A stretch of DNA of 64,000 bases from JBCLLP01 sp039738635 (GTDB lineage Bacteria; Patescibacteriota; Saccharimonadia; CAILAD01; BJGX01): the NCBI GenBank assembly GCA_039738635.1, contig JBCLLN010000002.1, forward strand, positions 1 through 64,000, read 5' to 3'. Below the pieces are notes generated by a model. The model worked only from the letters and a program-made list of their open reading frames with translations, ran no database searches and was not told the DNA's origin. Position numbers and translations under genes: made by a program. This document shows, piece by piece, positions 33,117 to 42,403 of this stretch; position 1 is the stretch's first letter, and each line of letters opens with the position of its first letter.

Positions 33117-35405
33117 ATGTACAAAAGGCTCAAAAGCATTAGCTTGAGTAAACCGCAGAAATTATCAAAGAAAACGACACTCTGGATTGTTGTAGTACTT
33201 TTTATTCTGATTGGTGTTGGTATTATTTTTATCTCTCGTGCCGCCACCCCATCTTTTAGCGTAGAGCCAGAAAGTAGTGGTGAGCGAACGGGCTGTGCTA
33301 CTATAGTTAACGACGCTACAGCATCAGGCGGCGCGTCTGTACAGTTTGGTGGTTCTGGCACTAGCTGTGCTGGTGCAGGTGCTCGTTTGCCAATTTCTAT
33401 AGATACGACACTAGGCACTTATGTGGCAACGAATGGAGATAATTCTCCGGGCACGGGCACAGGTACGAAAGACAAACCATACGCTACGTTGCAACATGCT
33501 ATTGCCAACCCTTTAACAACCCTTACCGGCGATGACGTCGGCACTATTATAGTTCGGGGAGGGACCTATTACGGTGACGGTAACAGCGATATAACTACAT
33601 CCAGAGCCGTGAAAATCATCGCCTATAAGGGCGAAACCCCTATCTTCACCGGAGCGGAAGATGTCTCCTCGACTGGCTGGGCTGATGCTGGAGAGGGACG
33701 CCTGAAACGGCCGTATACGCCTCAGCCATTTCTAAGTGATCCCAGCTTTAGCGACCCAGCCAATTTTCCAAATGTTAAGGATGCGGATGGCAATGATGTT
33801 AAGGATGCGGACGGCAATCCGGTGCTTAATGACATAGGGAGACGTACCGACCAATTATGGGTTGGCGATAAACAATATAGGCAGGTTAAAACACTTGCCG
33901 AACTAACAACAGAAACAGACCCAGCCAAGCCTGGCAAATTTTACGTGCCGATTCCTACAAATCTTGAAGAACCTGCACCCAGTGAGTTATACATGATGGC
34001 CACCGATGTCAGCAAAGGAAATATACAGGTTTCTCGCAGAAAAGCTTTTATATACGCCACCAGAAAAACGACTCTTGAAGGTCTTCGCATTACACGTTTT
34101 GGGAATAGCCCTAAACGACCAGTGGTCATTTTTATCACACCTGCTGGTGCAAGTTACTCTGTTAACGGTTCGGTTATGCGAAACGTTGAAATATCTGGCT
34201 CGGCATTTGCTACAGTTCTTTTTAGAGGAGGTTCGTCTAGCACACGATCAACTGCAACCGTTGAGAATCCAACTATAATCAAAGATAATCTAATGCAAAA
34301 TGTAACTATCACCGAATCAAACTGGATGGGTGTTGTAGCTATGCTTACTAACGACTTAAAGCTTGACGCCGTTAAGATTTCAGGTATGAATCCTTTTGGT
34401 GAATTCAAAAATTCTCCCCAATCGGGAGCCCTAAAGACCAGCCGAACTCACCGCACGATCGTTACTAATAGCGAAATCACTAATAACGGAAGTCACGGTT
34501 TGTGGTTTGACGAGAGTAATTATGATATTCGAATCGCCAACAACCAGATTACCGGCAACAGAGGCGCTGGAGTGTTCTTTGAAATCTCAGATAAATTACT
34601 ACTCGCCAACAACTACATAAGCTCGGCTCCTGACTATCAACCCGTCAAGATGGCTGGATCGTCAGGCTTAAGATTGATTAATAACACCATTGTAGGTGAC
34701 AAAGATCCAATTGGTCTATACACTGACAGTCGTTCAAAAGAAAACTGTTGGAACAGAGCCCGCGAGGGTGGACCTTGTGGTAAAGACAATCTCGTCTTGA
34801 GCGACCGTCTTGGTGCCCTCGGAAGCAACTGGGATAAAATTCGTGTTGACTGTCCGCATGCAACCCAATCTTGTATTCCAGCCACGATGGACTGGAAACC
34901 TCGCTTGGACTTGATGCAGAACAATATCATTGCATATCCAAAATCTAACGGACTCTGTGCCACGACGGCGTTCTGTATTACTCCACGACATAGAACACCA
35001 CCTATTGCACCCGCACCAGAAATCATAGTTAATGCGCCTATCAATACCATAATCCACAAAGCCGATGACTTACGAGGCATACCTCAAACTATAATAAACG
35101 GGAACGTTTATGCTTTAACCACTGATGGTGGGAGTCTCATAAGAATTGGCGCTGGAATCGATTTTGCGGCGGCAAACTACACGACTCTATTAGCTTTTAG
35201 AAATGCTATGGCTCCTCCCTCTCTCGTTGATATAGGTGGCTTTGAGCTTCTTGGACGCGTTGGCAACTCTTGGGTGAATGCTGACGGTAGCCCAACGGAT
35301 GATCTCAAAAAAGTGCACAATACTGCCGTTGCAGTACCAACTGACGAACTGATTAACCAATACCTAGCTGCTGGCATCAAACACTTCGGCGTTACTTATA
35401 GATAA
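33117..35405 (+). CDS. Membrane-anchored right-handed beta-helix protein (polysaccharide lyase/hydrolase-like)
   Basis: A 762-residue exported protein. A membrane anchor (about 22-40) is followed by ISRAATPSFSVEPE and an ASGGASVQFG stub shared with five proteins at 53-63 kb. The main domain starts GTYVATNGDNSPGTGTGTKD, typical of pectate-lyase-type parallel beta-helix folds, and later repeats such as IVTNSEITNNGSHGLWFDES and NQITGNRGAGVFFEISD are helix coils. There is a short internal repeat (KDADGNDV / KDADGNPV, about 221-237). Catalytic residues cannot be assigned. TAGCAT lies 6 nt before the ATG, so a leaderless start is possible. It probably acts on extracellular polysaccharide. Confidence 0.7.
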   Translation: MYKRLKSISLSKPQKLSKKTTLWIVVVLFILIGVGIIFISRAATPSFSVEPESSGERTGCATIVNDATASGGASVQFGGSGTSCAGAGARLPISIDTTLGTYVATNGDNSPGTGTGTKDKPYATLQHAIANPLTTLTGDDVGTIIVRGGTYYGDGNSDITTSRAVKIIAYKGETPIFTGAEDVSSTGWADAGEGRLKRPYTPQPFLSDPSFSDPANFPNVKDADGNDVKDADGNPVLNDIGRRTDQLWVGDKQYRQVKTLAELTTETDPAKPGKFYVPIPTNLEEPAPSELYMMATDVSKGNIQVSRRKAFIYATRKTTLEGLRITRFGNSPKRPVVIFITPAGASYSVNGSVMRNVEISGSAFATVLFRGGSSSTRSTATVENPTIIKDNLMQNVTITESNWMGVVAMLTNDLKLDAVKISGMNPFGEFKNSPQSGALKTSRTHRTIVTNSEITNNGSHGLWFDESNYDIRIANNQITGNRGAGVFFEISDKLLLANNYISSAPDYQPVKMAGSSGLRLINNTIVGDKDPIGLYTDSRSKENCWNRAREGGPCGKDNLVLSDRLGALGSNWDKIRVDCPHATQSCIPATMDWKPRLDLMQNNIIAYPKSNGLCATTAFCITPRHRTPPIAPAPEIIVNAPINTIIHKADDLRGIPQTIINGNVYALTTDGGSLIRIGAGIDFAAANYTTLLAFRNAMAPPSLVDIGGFELLGRVGNSWVNADGSPTDDLKKVHNTAVAVPTDELINQYLAAGIKHFGVTYR

Positions 35406-35437
35406 CGACTGAAACAACTTTTATAAGATAAAGCCAA

Positions 35438-36028
35438 CTACTTTTTAGATACAACTTTATCTACTATTCCATAGGCCTTGGCCTCGTCTGCGTCCATCCA
35501 GAAGTCGCGATCGCTATCATTGGTTATCTTATCAACTTTCTGGGTTGTCTTCTGGGCCAGTATCTGGTTAAGCTTTTCTCTTATTTTAATTATTTCTTTG
35601 GCGGTTATCTCGATATCCGATGCTGTGCCCTGGAATCCTCCAGATGGCTGGTGAATCATGACCCTGGAATTAGGTAGCGAAAATCGTTTGCCTTTTTGCC
35701 CACAAGCCAGTAGAAAGGCCCCCATACTAGCTGCCATGCCTACTACTATCGTACTGACATCTGGCTTAATTAGTTCCATTGTGTCATAAATAGCCAAGCC
35801 AGAGGTAACACTTCCGCCGGGGGAATTGATATAAATCTTAATATCGGCATGCTTGTCCTCGCTCTCTAAAAACAAAAGCTGGGCAATAACAAGATTAGCG
35901 ACAGTATCATCTATTTCGGTACCTAAAAATATTATCCTCTCTTTTAGAAGCCGAGAATAAATATCATAGGCGCGCTCTCCCATACTGGTCTTTTCAATAA
36001 CTGTGGGGATCAGGATTTGATTCTTCAT
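35438..36028 (-). CDS. clpP: ATP-dependent Clp protease proteolytic subunit
   Basis: A 196-residue ClpP. The start at 36028 (MKNQILIPTVIEKTS) is chosen because the frame extends upstream only through tig. The catalytic triad is visible: Ser in GMAASMGAF (about 94), His in SRVMIHQPSGG (about 119) and Asp in NDSDRDFWMDA (about 168). The processing region resembles IEKTSMGERAYDIYSRLLKE. ClpC, a likely partner, is encoded at 48363. It lies 22 bp after tig, an arrangement common in bacteria. Confidence 0.96.
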   Translation of the reverse strand: MKNQILIPTVIEKTSMGERAYDIYSRLLKERIIFLGTEIDDTVANLVIAQLLFLESEDKHADIKIYINSPGGSVTSGLAIYDTMELIKPDVSTIVVGMAASMGAFLLACGQKGKRFSLPNSRVMIHQPSGGFQGTASDIEITAKEIIKIREKLNQILAQKTTQKVDKITNDSDRDFWMDADEAKAYGIVDKVVSKK

Positions 36029-36050
36029 AAGCTCTATTTTAGCACGCTTT

Positions 36051-37328
36051 TTAGGCGCTTGCGAAGCTAGCAAGCTTGGCAATTGCTTTTTTGGTAAGTA
36101 AATGATTGCGTAAGTCTGCTTTGAAATGATCATGAGTTAGCTCGGCTTGAATTTTAGTGTCACTCTTATATTGTTCGGCCATCTTAGATAATTCTTGCTC
36201 TAACTCAAGCTCACTGACAGTAATTTTATACTTACTAATCACATCGCGCAGGATTAAGGCGGCACTAACTCTCTTGCTGGCTTCCTCATTGACTTCTTTT
36301 TTCATATCGTCAGCAGTTCTATTTTGCATTTCTAGATATTTTTTGCGGTCCAAGCCAGAGTTATGGAGGTTCTTGTCCATCTCGCTCTCTAGCTGGGTAG
36401 CTTGCTGGCTAACAAGCTGGGCAGGGGCTTCAAATTTAGCTTTTATAAGTAGCTCAGCGAGGATTAGATTCTCATAATCTTTATTGGCCTGCTCTTGCTC
36501 TTGTTGGGCTAGTACCCCGCCAATATCTGCTCTTAATTCCTTGACATTGGCTTTATTGCCGACCTGCTTGGCAAACTCATCATCTAGCTTAGGTAAGCTA
36601 ACGGCATAGACGCTATTTATTTTGACACTAAATTCTACCTTAGCGCCTTGCAGGTCTGGGGCTTGATAGTCTTTGGGAAAAGTTACCATAAATGTCTTTT
36701 GGTCCTTTTCCTTAAGGCCTACAAGATTGTCCTCAAAGCCGGGTATAAATGTGCCCTCACCGACAGTCATGGTATGGTTCTGGGCACTAGCACCCTCAAC
36801 TATTTTGCCCTCTCGCTTGCCTTCAAAATCAAAGCGAACTTCATCGCCTGGTTTTAGTGGTTTATTAGTAGCCTCGCGCTTGGCCATTTGCTTACGGAGA
36901 TTCTGCACATGCTCATCAATTTTGGCCTCATTAATCTTAACTACTGGTTTTTTAACTCTGAGCTTGGCGTAGTCAAAGCTGATTTCTGGCATTATAGGAA
37001 CCTCGGCGCTAAACTCTAAATCCGTATAGGGTACGAATTTCTTAAGGTTAATACTGGGGGAGCCTAATGCGCTAATTTTTTGCTCCCTAAGTTGGTTCTC
37101 AAAAGCGTACTGGATAACTTCTTCTAGTACCTCGGCCTGAACTCTTTCCTCGCCTAGTTCGCGAACTACAATATTATCTGGGGCATAGCCCGGCCTAAAG
37201 CCATCAACTTTTAGGCCTTTTTTAAGTCGCTTTAGGACTGCTGTCTTATATGGGGCCATAAATTGTTCATCAACTGAGATGGTCATTATGGCGGTGGAAT
37301 TTGCTTGCTTGGTGGTGGATTTAATCAT
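36051..37328 (-). CDS. tig: Trigger factor
   Basis: A 425-residue ribosome-associated chaperone. The N-terminal ribosome-binding domain contains GFRPGYAPDNIVV (about 43-55), a variant of the usual GFRxGKxP signature. The FKBP-like prolyl-isomerase domain (about 150-245) has PLKPGDEVRFDFEG and TFIPGFEDNLVGL. A long helical C-terminal domain follows. The promoter at 37338-37366 is followed by a leader of only 2-3 nt and no Shine-Dalgarno. It docks on L23, whose gene is also here. Confidence 0.93.
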   Translation of the reverse strand: MIKSTTKQANSTAIMTISVDEQFMAPYKTAVLKRLKKGLKVDGFRPGYAPDNIVVRELGEERVQAEVLEEVIQYAFENQLREQKISALGSPSINLKKFVPYTDLEFSAEVPIMPEISFDYAKLRVKKPVVKINEAKIDEHVQNLRKQMAKREATNKPLKPGDEVRFDFEGKREGKIVEGASAQNHTMTVGEGTFIPGFEDNLVGLKEKDQKTFMVTFPKDYQAPDLQGAKVEFSVKINSVYAVSLPKLDDEFAKQVGNKANVKELRADIGGVLAQQEQEQANKDYENLILAELLIKAKFEAPAQLVSQQATQLESEMDKNLHNSGLDRKKYLEMQNRTADDMKKEVNEEASKRVSAALILRDVISKYKITVSELELEQELSKMAEQYKSDTKIQAELTHDHFKADLRNHLLTKKAIAKLASFASA

Positions 37329-37337
37329 AATTTTGTA

Positions 37338-37366
37338 ATTGTATCAGATATAAATGGCTATGCCAA
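37338..37366 (-). promoter_or_regulatory. tig promoter
   Basis: TTGGCA (37366-37361) and TACAAT (37343-37338), 17-bp spacer, 9 nt before the ATG. Confidence 0.6.
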
Positions 37367-37388
37367 CATCATCTCTGCGCACCTTACT

Positions 37389-37477
37389 ACACCGAACCTT
37401 TGGGTTTCTCGTCCTGACTCCATCAGATAACTACCCCATCCAAAGATGGGCCAATTATCTGGTACCGGGAAGAGGAC
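37389..37477 (-). repeat. Direct repeat with tRNA 3'-end fragment, copy 1 (distal)
   Basis: This 89-bp block matches 37553-37641 with few differences. It includes the last 17 nt of the tRNA-Leu gene region (GTCCTCTTCCCGGTACC) plus the downstream flank, which folds as CAGATAA/TTATCTG around CCCATC/GATGGG. It looks like a tandem duplication or an old attachment-site duplication at the tRNA 3' end. Confidence 0.75.
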
Positions 37478-37508
37478 AGCGGCTGACGCCTTTTCCTTGC
37501 GGTGCTCG

Positions 37509-37538
37509 GACTAAGCTCTAGCAAGCTAGAGCTTAGTC
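37509..37538. repeat. Perfect 13-bp palindrome
   Basis: GACTAAGCTCTAG and its exact complement flank a CAAG loop, between the two repeat copies. No T-run follows on either strand, so it may be a protein-binding site or an RNA-stabilising hairpin instead of a terminator. Confidence 0.6.
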
Positions 37539-37552
37539 TCTGCGCTCCTCAT

Positions 37553-37641
37553 ACACCGAACCTTTGGGTTTCTCGTCCTCACTCCATCAGATAATTGAGC
37601 CATCCAAAGATGGACCAATTATCTGGTACCGGGAAGAGGAC
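37553..37641 (-). repeat. Direct repeat with tRNA 3' end, copy 2 (proximal)
   Basis: The copy directly attached to the tRNA-Leu gene. Relative to copy 1 its hairpin differs at several stem positions but still pairs (CAGATAATTG/CAATTATCTG), so the fold is kept. Confidence 0.75.
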
Positions 37642-37710
37642 TCGAACCTCCACGGGTATTACCCCACCAGTTCCTAAAACTGGCGTGTCTGCCAATTCCA
37701 CCATCCCGGC
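37624..37710 (-). tRNA. tRNA-Leu (anticodon UAG)
   Basis: An 87-nt class II tRNA. The acceptor arms are GCCGGGA and TCCCGGT, with a G-U first pair, discriminator A and an encoded CCA end. The anticodon arm is CCAGT, loop TTTAGGA, ACTGG, giving anticodon TAG, which reads CUA. A long variable arm (GGGT/CCC) marks tRNA-Leu. It lies between rsmD and tig, and its 3' end is repeated downstream. Confidence 0.93.
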
Positions 37711-37726
37711 ATATCAAAAAACAATT

Positions 37727-38260
37727 TTATTTTTTTTGTAAGTATACGATTCTGGTGTCGCCGTAGGCCTTTTGGCCAACATCGCTATACTCACTAGGCA
37801 CTTCAAAATTAGTCTTTATGGAACAACTAACCACCAAAATGCCCCCTAATTGTACCAGATTAGCTACTGTTTTGACTAGAGCTAGGCTAAAATCACGATA
37901 AGGTGGATCCAAAAAAACAACATCAAAGGATTCGGTAGTATTCAGGTTAAACTTCTGAACCGACTGGCTAACCACAGTAGTCTCACTCTCTAGCCCTAGT
38001 GCTTTGACATTACTATGAATGACCCTAATAGCGCTTGGTGACTTATCTACAAATGTGACATTACTAGCACCCAGGCTCAGTGCTTCAAAGCCGAGCGTGC
38101 CACCACCAGCAAATAAATCCAGAATACTACAGTCCTCTACTTCAACAACATTAAAAATAGCCGAGCGAACCTTAGCTGACACGGCTCTAGTAATGCTCGG
38201 CGGGGGTAGCTGTATTGATTGGCCACGATATGCGCCAGAGTTAATCTTACTAGTAATCAT
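37727..38260 (-). CDS. rsmD: RsmD-like 16S rRNA guanine-N2 methyltransferase
   Basis: A 177-residue class I methyltransferase. The start at 38260 (MITSKINSGAYRGQSI) removes an upstream stretch that overlaps the preceding gene. SAM-binding motif I is ILDLFAGGGTLGFEALSLGA (about 46-65) and the catalytic motif IV is VFLDPPY (about 115). RsmD modifies G966 of 16S rRNA next to the P site. It follows the phospholipase-C-like gene by 10 bp. Confidence 0.88.
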   Translation of the reverse strand: MITSKINSGAYRGQSIQLPPPSITRAVSAKVRSAIFNVVEVEDCSILDLFAGGGTLGFEALSLGASNVTFVDKSPSAIRVIHSNVKALGLESETTVVSQSVQKFNLNTTESFDVVFLDPPYRDFSLALVKTVANLVQLGGILVVSCSIKTNFEVPSEYSDVGQKAYGDTRIVYLQKK

Positions 38261-38270
38261 AATTTTAAGC

Positions 38271-39020
38271 TTATTTAGCTTTAGTGCTATAAGCTTCATC
38301 GTAGGCGGCTAGCCAGGCGGCCGCGATAAGCTGGGGGATTCGTTTCACTACGGTTACTTTAACAGTCCTAGCTAGCCCAGCGCTCCAGCCTTTTTGTAGG
38401 TACTCATCATATATTTTATGCTTTGAAATGGCCAAGCTTTCATTGACTACCACGGATTTAATTCCATCTTTTTTGATACTAGCTAGCAAGGTCTCATCAA
38501 AGGCGACCGTAATTGGGGTAAAGAATATAGCGCTGCTAATACCTGACTCAAAGGCGACATGGCTAGTTAATAGGCCCTTATGCCCATAGACCTTCCAGCG
38601 CTTGCGGTATTTTTTGCCTTCATATTCTTCTAAAACAAATTTATGAGACAAATGATGGGCTGGGGTTAGGCTATCTGTTAGATAATGTGCCATAAAGCCA
38701 GCCTCAAAAGACGCCTTGACCATATCCCCGTCTTTAAGGGCTTGGACAAAATTTTTATAATTAACTTCTATCCAGAGGGGCAAATGCCCAATCTTATTAA
38801 CGGGATCCCAGAGATGATCGGTATTGTAGTTGCCCTTGAATTTTAAGCCATCGGGGCCTCCTGAGCCCTCAAACTTTAATATTAGCGACCTTGGTGGGAA
38901 CTTATCCTTATCAATTCGTTTTTTGAGTAAATCATAAGCAGTTCGGTCAAACTTCTGGTGAGTTCCGACCGAATTTAGTATTTTACCTCTAGTTAGATGG
39001 CTAAAAAGACCTGAATTCAT
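38271..39020 (-). CDS. Zinc-dependent phospholipase C-like protein
   Basis: A 249-residue protein of uncertain function. The segment AHYLTDSLTPAHHLSH (111-126) contains His112, Asp116, His122 and His123 spaced as in the zinc-dependent phospholipase C / S1-P1 nuclease fold, and His21, Asp68 and His69 may add ligands. No signal peptide is visible, so it may act in the cytoplasm, unlike secreted bacterial phospholipases C. It lies between recG and rsmD with short gaps, and transcription is likely shared with recG. The catalytic role is inferred only from the motif. Confidence 0.6.
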   Translation of the reverse strand: MNSGLFSHLTRGKILNSVGTHQKFDRTAYDLLKKRIDKDKFPPRSLILKFEGSGGPDGLKFKGNYNTDHLWDPVNKIGHLPLWIEVNYKNFVQALKDGDMVKASFEAGFMAHYLTDSLTPAHHLSHKFVLEEYEGKKYRKRWKVYGHKGLLTSHVAFESGISSAIFFTPITVAFDETLLASIKKDGIKSVVVNESLAISKHKIYDEYLQKGWSAGLARTVKVTVVKRIPQLIAAAWLAAYDEAYSTKAK

Positions 39021-39029
39021 AATGATTGA

Positions 39030-41063
39030 CTAATCAAGAGAAACAATTGCACTTAGGCCTCTGACTCTCTTGGCAAGTTGGCTATATTCTAACAGATTAT
39101 GGTTATTATTAAAAGCCTCCGCCGCTTGCTTGACCTCGGCTATTAGCTTGTGATCGAACAAATCTGCCAAGCGTAAATCAAGCAAGCCATGCTGGGCAGT
39201 GCCATAAATTTCCCCTGGCCCGCGAGTTTCTAAATCAATTTGAGCTAATCTGAAGCCATCGTTGGTATTCTCAAGCGCCTTAAGCCGCTTGGTGCTAGTG
39301 GGATTATCTGAATCAGTAGCCAGGTAGCAATGGGATTGGGCCTGCCCCCTGCCAACTCGCCCCCTGAGCTGATGGAGGGCAGCCAGCCCAAACCTATCTG
39401 CCCCTTCAATTAACATAATGGTGGCATTAGGGACATCTACGCCAACCTCAATAACGGATGTGGCTACTAGCATATCAAGCTTACCGGCCTTAAAATCATC
39501 CATCACTTTAACCTTATCTATCGCTTTGAGCTTACCATGCACTAGGCCAATACGACGATGCTTAAAAATTGTTTTTTGTAAGGACTTAAACTCCGCCTCA
39601 ACGCTAGCACAACCAAGCTTATCGGACTCTACTATCATCGGGCACACCACATACACTTGCTGTCCTTGCCCAATTAATGAATCAATATGAGCATAAACAT
39701 GAATCTTATCTATTTGATTGACCAGCTTAGTAACAACGGGCTTTCTGCCTGGTGGGAGCTCATCAATAATAGATATATCCAAATCGCCATAGACCACCAA
39801 TGCCAAGCTACGAGGAATTGGTGTAGCGGTCATCGTTAGCACATGGGGCATAGTCTTGGCCTTACTCTTGAGCTGAGTGCGTTGATTAACACCAAAGCGA
39901 TGTTGCTCATCTACCACTACGAGCCCTAGGTTCTTATAAGCTACATCCTTACTAATAAGGGCCTGCGTACCTATTACGCAGTCAATCTGGCCGTTTTTGA
40001 GCTTCTCTAATATCTCTATCCTTAGTGGCTTTTTGATATCTGATATCAATAATTCACAGCTAATACCAAGCAAGCCTAGCTGTTTTTGGGCAGTCAAATA
40101 GTGTTGACGAGCTAAAATTTCGGTGGGCACCATAATGGCTGTCTGGTAGCCAGACTTAGCGCTCATGGCTGTGGCCATTAGGGCAACTACTGTTTTGCCA
40201 CTACCTACATCACCTTCTAAAAGGCGATTCATGGGCTGATCGCGAGCGATGTCCTCGAGCACGGTGTGGGCCGATTTTTTTTGGGCTGTGGTCAGCTCAA
40301 AGGTCAGGGTAGCAACAAAGTCTTTGGCTACCTGAGGATTGTATTTAATTGGCACCGCCGGCGAAATCTTTAGATTTTGCTTAAGAGCAAGCCCAGCTAG
40401 CACCAGCTCAAATATTTCCTCAAAGGCGATGGTTCGCTTGGCTAGCTCTAACTCTGCCAGGCTACTGGCTTGGTGCAAGATACTAATAGCCCTAGATTTA
40501 GCTATCAGCTGATGATTGGCTAGTAAGTCGGCTGGCAGAACATCTTCAATCTCGGAGCACAAACTAATACTCTGGCTAACCAGCTTTTTAATAATAGTGG
40601 AGGTTAGCTGTTTGGTTTCTGGATAGATTGGTATAATTTCTTCTTTATTTAATCCCCCTTGACTCTTTTCAAAGCTCGGGTTACTCAAGCTAATATAGCC
40701 GTTTTTATATTCATATACTCCTCTAAACCGATAGCTCTGGAGTTTTTTTAGGGTCTGCGTGATATAGGGCTGATTAAACCAGACCGCCTTAACGGTGCCG
40801 GTATCATCAGCTAAAATAGCCTCTGTGATAACCAAGCTACGATTGCGTTGGCTGCGTCGCATGGCAACATTCTCAACTCTGGCATTAAAACTCACTAATC
40901 CAGGGGATATTTGGCTAATACTAGTGATGTTTTGATATCTGTCCCATCGGCGTGGATAATAATCTAACAAATCAGCAATAGTTAAGATGCCAGCCGAGCT
41001 TAGGGCTTTGGTGATAATTGGACCGACACCTTTGAGCCTAGTTATAGGGCTTTGGAGATTCAT
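39030..41063 (-). CDS. recG: ATP-dependent DNA helicase RecG
   Basis: A 677-residue RecG, which remodels stalled replication forks. The N-terminal wedge OB domain (about 50-140) is followed by helicase domains with Walker A GDVGSGKTVVA, Walker B VVVDEQHRFG, motif III MTATPIPRSLAL and C-terminal TSVIEVGVDVPNATIM and QLRGRVGRG. The long N-terminal helical domain of some RecG proteins is short here. TAGAAT lies 6 nt before the ATG, so the message is probably leaderless. Confidence 0.95.
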   Translation of the reverse strand: MNLQSPITRLKGVGPIITKALSSAGILTIADLLDYYPRRWDRYQNITSISQISPGLVSFNARVENVAMRRSQRNRSLVITEAILADDTGTVKAVWFNQPYITQTLKKLQSYRFRGVYEYKNGYISLSNPSFEKSQGGLNKEEIIPIYPETKQLTSTIIKKLVSQSISLCSEIEDVLPADLLANHQLIAKSRAISILHQASSLAELELAKRTIAFEEIFELVLAGLALKQNLKISPAVPIKYNPQVAKDFVATLTFELTTAQKKSAHTVLEDIARDQPMNRLLEGDVGSGKTVVALMATAMSAKSGYQTAIMVPTEILARQHYLTAQKQLGLLGISCELLISDIKKPLRIEILEKLKNGQIDCVIGTQALISKDVAYKNLGLVVVDEQHRFGVNQRTQLKSKAKTMPHVLTMTATPIPRSLALVVYGDLDISIIDELPPGRKPVVTKLVNQIDKIHVYAHIDSLIGQGQQVYVVCPMIVESDKLGCASVEAEFKSLQKTIFKHRRIGLVHGKLKAIDKVKVMDDFKAGKLDMLVATSVIEVGVDVPNATIMLIEGADRFGLAALHQLRGRVGRGQAQSHCYLATDSDNPTSTKRLKALENTNDGFRLAQIDLETRGPGEIYGTAQHGLLDLRLADLFDHKLIAEVKQAAEAFNNNHNLLEYSQLAKRVRGLSAIVSLD

Positions 41064-41069
41064 ATTATT

Positions 41070-41075
41070 ATTCTA
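41070..41075 (-). promoter_or_regulatory. -10 box of recG, leaderless
   Basis: TAGAAT on the minus strand exactly 6 nt before the recG ATG, with no Shine-Dalgarno. Confidence 0.5.
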
Positions 41076-41103
41076 GCACGCCCAAAAAAACGATAATTTT
41101 AGG

Positions 41104-42279
41104 CTATTTGAATTTTATCCTCAAAAACCGCCTCTTTCCTACCTGTGCCAGACAATCCTTGTTAAGCACAAGCGCTATGTCACGAGTTACAACATCGTCA
41201 ATTTTAACTCCACCTTGAGCTAGTAGTCGCCTGGCCTCGGACTTACTAATATCAAAGCCGGCGGCAATAACATCAACTATTATTCCTTTATTTAGCGTCT
41301 TAGACTCGATGTCCTTGGGCTTGTCGCCGTCACGAAATTGACTATTCCAGGATTGCTCGGCCAAGACTGCTTGCTTGCCACCATGGTAACGACCAACAAT
41401 ATTGCGAGCCAAGCTAGCCTTGGTATCGCGGGGGTTAGCACCAAGTGCCATGTCTTTTTCGATTTGAGTTATTTGCTCCATTGGCACATCGGTGGCTAAC
41501 TTAAAGTAGGAGGGTATCAGCTCGTCGTGAATTGTCATAACCTTGCCGTACATATCGGCTGGCTCGTCTTCAATATAAATGCAATTCCCCCATGAAGTAC
41601 TCATTTTGCGACCATCCGTACCTTCCATAAGATGAAATGTCATCACACTCTGGGGTTCTTGGCCATAGGCTTTCTGGACCGTACGCCCAGCCAACATATT
41701 AAAGAGCTGGTCGGTACCACCAACCTCTAGATCGGTATTCATCATAACGCTATCATAGCCCTGCAGAAGGGCGTACAAGGTCTCATGTAGGCCAACTGGC
41801 TTATTGGCCTTAATGCGTTTAGCAAAATTCTCGCGCTCAATCATCTGCTGAATGGTAAATAAGTTGGTTAGCTTAAAAAACTCTCCCAGTTGCATCTCCT
41901 CGAACCAAGTGCCGTTCTGGAATAACTCAACCTTGTCCATATCTAGAATTTTAGATAGCTGACGATGGTATGGCTTAAAGTTGTCAGCCACCTCTCGTTT
42001 GGATATCATCTGCCTCTCCGAATCTTTATCGGAGGCATCACCTATCTGGGCCGTGAAGGTACCAGCAACAAAAGTAATCTGATGCCCAAGGTCCTGAAAT
42101 TGCCTCAACTTCCAGAGAGTCGTAGCCCTGCCAATGTGGAGCTTAGAGCCGGTTGGGTCGAAACCAAGCTTTATTCGTAGTTTTTTGCCACTTTTTAATT
42201 TCTTTTCTAATTCACTACGGACTATTAAATCCTCTACATTACGAGTCAGTAGGTCGTTAAGTATATCTTTAGATTTCAT
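41104..42279 (-). CDS. tyrS: Tyrosyl-tRNA synthetase
   Basis: A 391-residue class I synthetase of the TyrRZ-like type. The HIGH motif is KLHIGRATTLWKLRQFQDLG (about 47-66), and the KMSKS motif appears as GRKMSTSWGN (about 224-233). The C-terminal S4-like RNA-binding domain (about 330-390) includes SEARRLLAQGGVKIDDV. The promoter at 42404-42432 gives a leader of about 115 nt with a GGGTTC/GAACCC hairpin. Confidence 0.95.
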   Translation of the reverse strand: MKSKDILNDLLTRNVEDLIVRSELEKKLKSGKKLRIKLGFDPTGSKLHIGRATTLWKLRQFQDLGHQITFVAGTFTAQIGDASDKDSERQMISKREVADNFKPYHRQLSKILDMDKVELFQNGTWFEEMQLGEFFKLTNLFTIQQMIERENFAKRIKANKPVGLHETLYALLQGYDSVMMNTDLEVGGTDQLFNMLAGRTVQKAYGQEPQSVMTFHLMEGTDGRKMSTSWGNCIYIEDEPADMYGKVMTIHDELIPSYFKLATDVPMEQITQIEKDMALGANPRDTKASLARNIVGRYHGGKQAVLAEQSWNSQFRDGDKPKDIESKTLNKGIIVDVIAAGFDISKSEARRLLAQGGVKIDDVVTRDIALVLNKDCLAQVGKRRFLRIKFK

Positions 42280-42324
42280 TTTCCCTCAATTCTAAAATTA
42301 GTTATAATTGCTTTTTTTGCTGGG

Positions 42325-42344
42325 TTCAATAGTCCGAACCCGAC
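42325..42344 (-). promoter_or_regulatory. Hairpin in the tyrS leader
   Basis: GGGTTC and GAACCC pair around an 8-nt loop (minus strand), followed by AGCAAAAAAAGC. It may be an attenuator-like or regulatory hairpin; no T-box sequence was recognised. Confidence 0.4.
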
Positions 42345-42403
42345 ATAAATAGGCTTTGAAAAAATCTTATGATGATTTTAGTGTTTAACTCCATATCTGT
42401 CAC

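Noticed and set aside
36029..36133. Longer N-terminus of ClpP
   Set aside because: It overlaps the end of tig and is unrelated to ClpP; the start at 36028 gives the standard length.
37553..37600. Hammerhead-ribozyme-like sequence (CTGATG, GAGGACGA, GAAAC) in the tRNA flank, minus strand
   Set aside because: The conserved A after CTGATG is missing, two extra bases precede GAAA and no stem I partner is present, so the catalytic core cannot form.
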